A stretch of DNA of 36,298 nt, taken from NCBI GenBank assembly GCA_017561615.1, contig JAFZBT010000108.1:1-36298 (forward strand), given 5' to 3'. Shown piece after piece: positions 33,188-36,298 of this stretch (position 1 is its first letter; every line of letters starts with the position of its first letter). Below the pieces are notes generated by a model, which worked only from the letters and a program-made list of their open reading frames with translations, was not told the origin of the DNA and did not search any database. Source of the DNA: Erysipelotrichaceae bacterium. Lineage in GTDB: Bacteria; Bacillota_I; Bacilli_A; Erysipelotrichales; Erysipelotrichaceae. A program made the translations under genes and the position numbers.

Positions 33188-35074
33188 ATGGCAAATTTAA
33201 AGCTTTCCCATATCTACAAGGTTTATGAGAATGGGCACAAAGCGGTAAATGACTTTTCTATCGATATTGCCGACCAGGAGTTTATTGTTTTCGTCGGACC
33301 GTCAGGCTGTGGTAAGTCAACCACGCTGCGAATGATCGCCGGTCTGGAAACGATAACTGCCGGAGACCTTTTCATCGGCGATACGCTAGTAAATGACATG
33401 GAGCCAAAGGACCGCGACATCGCAATGGTCTTCCAGAGCTACGCTTTGTATCCGCACATGACCGTGTATGAGAACATGGCATTCGGTTTACGCAACCGGA
33501 AGATGCCCGAAGAAGAGATCAAGCAGCGCGTGCTGAAGGCCGCCAAGATGCTTGACATCGAGGATTATCTGGACCGCCAGCCCAAGGCAATGTCCGGCGG
33601 CCAGAGACAGCGTGTTGCCTTAGGCAGAGCGCTGGTCCGCGACCCGAAGGTCTTCTTACTGGACGAGCCGCTGTCCAATTTGGACGCCAAGCTGCGCGCC
33701 ACCATGCGTACCGAGATCACGGCTCTGCACAAGAGCCTGAAGACGACGTTCATCTACGTTACCCACGACCAGGTCGAAGCCATGACCATGGGCACCAGGA
33801 TCGTCGTCATGAAGCTGGGCTACGTCCAGCAGATCGATACCCCGATGAACCTCTACAACGAACCCTATAATAAGTTCGTAGCCGGCTTCATCGGCACCCC
33901 GCAGATGAACTTCTTTGATGTCAAGCTGCTCAGGGACCACGACAGGGTGATCATCAACTTCGCCAACAACGACAAGGTCACCGTTCCCTATGAGAAGGTA
34001 TCGAAGATCCACAAGAGCTATCTGAACGGTGATACCACCGTCACCTTCGGCATCCGTCCGGAGCACATCAGCCTGAACAAGAAGGGCGACGGCCTGAAGT
34101 TCATCGTCACCAACGTCGAGAACCTCGGCAACGAGACCATCGTCTACGGCAAGCTGGGTGACCATCTGGGCGAATTCACCATGAAGGATGAGGGCAACAA
34201 CATCGTCGTCAAGGTCGTTGACACCAACGACATTGCGGTCGGCGATGTCGTCTACGCTACTCCCAATCCCAACAAGGTCCACTTCTTCGATGCCGAGACG
34301 GAAGTAACGCTGATGAACAAGATCCCGCTGTACAATACTCTGACCGCCAAGCATGTTGGCGACAAGATGGAACTGCTGGATCACAGCGTCGCTCTGCCAG
34401 CTGTCTTCAAGGATGCCCTGAAGGGCAAGGACAGCTTCGAGCTCAGCGTACCGCCGCACGCCATCGTGCCGGGCAAGGACTTCCAGCTCAAGGTTGCCAA
34501 GATCGAAGATGTCGATGACAAGCACCTCGCCTACCTGGTCAACGGCGACAGCTACCTGTTCGCTCTGGTTGACGACAAGGTCAAGGAAGGCAGCATGTAC
34601 GACTTCTCCTTACTGAACGACAAGGTCAACGTAGCCGTTGACGGAAAGAACGTTCTGGAAGCCATCGCTGATGAGGAAGCCCTGCTGGGCCACTTCACCA
34701 AGACCGAGGTCAAGGAAAACGGCGACCGCGTCCTGCACTTCTTCTACAACATCGGCGACTACGTCCTGGAAGCCGCTCCCGAACAGGGCTACAAGATCAA
34801 CTCCATTGACGGTGACAACTGCTACAAGAACACCTACAGATACGCTGTCAACCGGGAGAAGATCCGCCTGGTCGGCGCCGATGAGGCCGGACTTGACGGC
34901 AAGGTGAACGAGATCCTGGATTACGGTAACATCCGCTTTGCCAAGGTCAATGCCGACAACCAGGAGCTGCTCATCCATGTCGATAAGGACTTCAAGGCCG
35001 ACAAGGTCAGAGTTGCCTTTGACAGCAGCGACGTCTCAGTCTACTCCACCAGAATAGACATGAAGATCTGCTAA
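33188..35074 (+). CDS. msmX: MsmX/MalK-type sugar ABC transporter ATPase with long C-terminal extension
   Basis: A 628-residue ATPase that should energise uptake of maltodextrins and perhaps other oligosaccharides. Residues 1-240 are the nucleotide-binding domain: Walker A GPSGCGKS (37-44), Q-loop Gln83, signature MSGGQ (135-139), Walker B LLDE (157-160), switch His193. A regulatory TOBE/OB part runs to about residue 370 (FGIRPEHI, ENLGNETIVYGKLG, HFFDAETEVTL). Usual MsmX proteins end there; this one has about 258 more residues, beta-rich, which look like further OB/TOBE-type or unrelated domains. The frame is unbroken. The ATG at 33188 has GGAGGAG just upstream; a TTG 12 nt earlier overlaps that site. 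The RDD gene follows after 1 nt. Confidence 0.92.
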   Translation: MANLKLSHIYKVYENGHKAVNDFSIDIADQEFIVFVGPSGCGKSTTLRMIAGLETITAGDLFIGDTLVNDMEPKDRDIAMVFQSYALYPHMTVYENMAFGLRNRKMPEEEIKQRVLKAAKMLDIEDYLDRQPKAMSGGQRQRVALGRALVRDPKVFLLDEPLSNLDAKLRATMRTEITALHKSLKTTFIYVTHDQVEAMTMGTRIVVMKLGYVQQIDTPMNLYNEPYNKFVAGFIGTPQMNFFDVKLLRDHDRVIINFANNDKVTVPYEKVSKIHKSYLNGDTTVTFGIRPEHISLNKKGDGLKFIVTNVENLGNETIVYGKLGDHLGEFTMKDEGNNIVVKVVDTNDIAVGDVVYATPNPNKVHFFDAETEVTLMNKIPLYNTLTAKHVGDKMELLDHSVALPAVFKDALKGKDSFELSVPPHAIVPGKDFQLKVAKIEDVDDKHLAYLVNGDSYLFALVDDKVKEGSMYDFSLLNDKVNVAVDGKNVLEAIADEEALLGHFTKTEVKENGDRVLHFFYNIGDYVLEAAPEQGYKINSIDGDNCYKNTYRYAVNREKIRLVGADEAGLDGKVNEILDYGNIRFAKVNADNQELLIHVDKDFKADKVRVAFDSSDVSVYSTRIDMKIC

Positions 35075-35075
35075 C

Positions 35076-35723
35076 ATGCAAAGGGAAATCAACGGAAAGA
35101 CCATTGACATAGAACCTAACTGCCGGCCGCACATCCTCAAGAGGATCGCGGCAGACGGATTCGACATCACCACCGTATTCATTGTCTTCATGGCCCTGAC
35201 CTATCTGCTGGTCAATACGCCGCTGGCCAATACCTATAATGAACATTACGCCAGATACAAGGCCATTGAGCAGCAGGTCACCGAGCAGTATCACGGTGAT
35301 TCTCAGGCCATCAGCGCTGCCCTCAGCGCCGACGAGGAATACCTGGATGAAGTTCTGGCCGCCAACCTGCACGGCTACGTCTTGAAGGCCTACGCTGCCC
35401 TGGCAGCCGAAGCCCTCTTCCTGCTCATCATACCGCTGGCCAACCGCCGCCGGTCGACCCTGGGCAGGATGATGACGGGGACAATGCTCTTCGATGAGCG
35501 CAGGCAGGCCAAAGCCGCCTGGCATCAGGCGCTTTCCCGCTTCCTGTTCGCCTATCTGTTTGACTCTCTCGCTCTCTACCTGCTTACCGGTCTGCTGACC
35601 TTCCTGCTGGTAGTGGTGCTGAGGCTGATCCAGATGCTGCTGAACAGGAAGTACAAAACCATTGTTGATTATATGACGGGTACGATGATCATCGAACAGG
35701 CGTCATATAACGGAATAAACTAA
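35076..35723 (+). CDS. RDD-family membrane protein
   Basis: A 215-residue integral membrane protein. The N-terminal HILKRIAADGFDITTVFIVFMAL has the Arg...Asp of an RDD domain in its first helix (about 27-47). A second helix lies at about 103-121, then STLGRMMTGTMLFDE, the conserved loop of the family, and a QALSRFLFAYLFDS segment with a third helix (about 150-180). RDD proteins are poorly understood; some act in transport or ion exchange. A ~45-residue loop with QQVTEQYHG between helices 1 and 2 is longer than in small RDD proteins. It starts 1 nt after the msmX stop, inside the maltodextrin transport operon, so a helper role in uptake is possible but unproven. Confidence 0.78.
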   Translation: MQREINGKTIDIEPNCRPHILKRIAADGFDITTVFIVFMALTYLLVNTPLANTYNEHYARYKAIEQQVTEQYHGDSQAISAALSADEEYLDEVLAANLHGYVLKAYAALAAEALFLLIIPLANRRRSTLGRMMTGTMLFDERRQAKAAWHQALSRFLFAYLFDSLALYLLTGLLTFLLVVVLRLIQMLLNRKYKTIVDYMTGTMIIEQASYNGIN

Positions 35724-35742
35724 CATCAGGGAGGATAATATG

Positions 35743-36298
35743 ATGAAAAAGATAATTACCTTATTAATGATTTCCTTCATGCTGCTGACGACCCTTACCG
35801 GCTGCGGCGGCGGTGGCGGAGAAAACGGAGGCAACACCAAGCCCGATGACGGTGTCATCAGAGTATGGGTCGGTGAGGAATCCGCTGAATTCTATCAGAA
35901 GGCCTGCGACGAATACGTCGCCAGCCATCCCGACTTCGGCTACAAGATCGAGGTAAAGGGCATGGATACCGGTTCCATCGCCGGCACCATCACCAATGAC
36001 CCGACAGCCGCGGCCGACATTTACACCGTAGCACACGACAACATCGGCAAGCTGGCCAGCACCCAGTGCGCCAAGCCGATCACCGATGAAAGCCTGATCG
36101 CTCAGGTAAAAGCCGACAACCCGGCTTCCTTCCAGAGCGTCATCTACTCCACGCTTAACGGCACCCAGTACCTCTATGGCGTTCCCTACATTTCACAGGC
36201 TCTCTTCCTGTATTACAACAAGGCGCTGGTGACTGAAGAGCAGGCCAAGACCTTTGAAGGCCTGAGAGAAGCTGCCAGGAAGGCCGGCACCAAGGCCA
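35743..36298 (+). CDS. Sugar ABC transporter substrate-binding lipoprotein, 3' end outside the window
   Basis: The first 185 codons of a MalE/MdxE-type binding protein. The signal peptide ends in lipobox TLTGC with Cys21 (counted from the ATG at 35743), followed by a Gly-rich linker. The mature part begins VIRVWVGEESAEFYQKACDEYVASHPDFGYKIEV, the first strand and helix of extracellular solute-binding family 1, and later has the YGVPYISQALFLYYNKALV block of maltose/maltodextrin-binding proteins. The frame is open to the window end, so the gene is only cut by the edge. GGGAGG lies 8 nt before the ATG at 35743 and 5 nt before a second ATG at 35740; either may be used. It probably delivers maltodextrins to permeases encoded beyond the window and energised by the MsmX-like ATPase. 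Confidence 0.9.
   Translation, partial: MKKIITLLMISFMLLTTLTGCGGGGGENGGNTKPDDGVIRVWVGEESAEFYQKACDEYVASHPDFGYKIEVKGMDTGSIAGTITNDPTAAADIYTVAHDNIGKLASTQCAKPITDESLIAQVKADNPASFQSVIYSTLNGTQYLYGVPYISQALFLYYNKALVTEEQAKTFEGLREAARKAGTKA

Overview
The window looks like a chromosomal segment of a low-GC-phylum (Bacillota) bacterium with fairly GC-rich coding sequence, most likely from the Erysipelotrichaceae or a near relative. The evidence is strong AGGAGG-type ribosome binding sites, an adjacent pcrA-ligA pair, MscL, Gram-positive lipoproteins, a BmrCD/TM287-288-type exporter, and an MsmX-type maltodextrin ATPase inside a starch locus. The family assignment is an inference from gene content and protein style. 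No tRNA, rRNA, phage, insertion sequence or CRISPR array was seen.

Left part (1-14.7 kb): a truncated alpha/beta hydrolase; an unknown two-helix membrane protein; a two-gene operon of a surface protein with two DUF6273-like halves and a CapA-type protein; then a leftward housekeeping operon pcrA - ligA - small membrane protein - RlmD-type rRNA methyltransferase - NUDIX hydrolase. The RlmD protein carries an extra C-terminal module of about 120 residues. Divergent from pcrA run a SAM-dependent methyltransferase, an RluA-family pseudouridine synthase, and a VanY-like protein whose zinc and catalytic residues are mostly gone.

Middle part (14.7-24.5 kb): a heterodimeric ABC exporter whose promoter overlaps a long palindrome; a leftward HAD phosphatase - macro domain/HTH protein - vWA protein cluster; divergent mscL; an Rpn-type PD-(D/E)XK nuclease that looks AT-richer than its surroundings; and a 660-residue protein with a TerD-like C-terminal region. 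The vWA, macro, HAD and TerD-like genes together recall tellurium-resistance-like (Ter) stress modules, but this link is inference.

The most unusual region is the roughly 460-bp gap at 24504-24963. On the minus strand it holds two related transcription units in tandem. Each has a TATAAT box, and the same predicted three-way-junction RNA fold begins exactly 7 nt downstream of it. The first unit ends in a perfect intrinsic terminator; the second runs on through an extra domain to another terminator. The stems are identical between copies while loop sequences and lengths differ, and both expose a C/U-rich loop complementary to Shine-Dalgarno-like sequence. I do not recognise this RNA; it is the best candidate here for an undescribed element.

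Right part (25-36.3 kb): a phosphoglucomutase gene divergent from a starch/maltodextrin utilisation locus. The locus encodes a lipoprotein with a SusE/SusF-like starch-binding domain, a GH13 alpha-amylase lipoprotein, a type I pullulanase lipoprotein, a small membrane protein, an MsmX-like ATPase with an extra ~260-residue C-terminal region, an RDD membrane protein, and the start of a sugar-binding lipoprotein that runs off the window. Starch would be bound and cut at the cell surface, maltodextrins imported, and glucose-1-phosphate passed to glycolysis by the phosphoglucomutase. A near-match cre site lies in the divergent promoter region.
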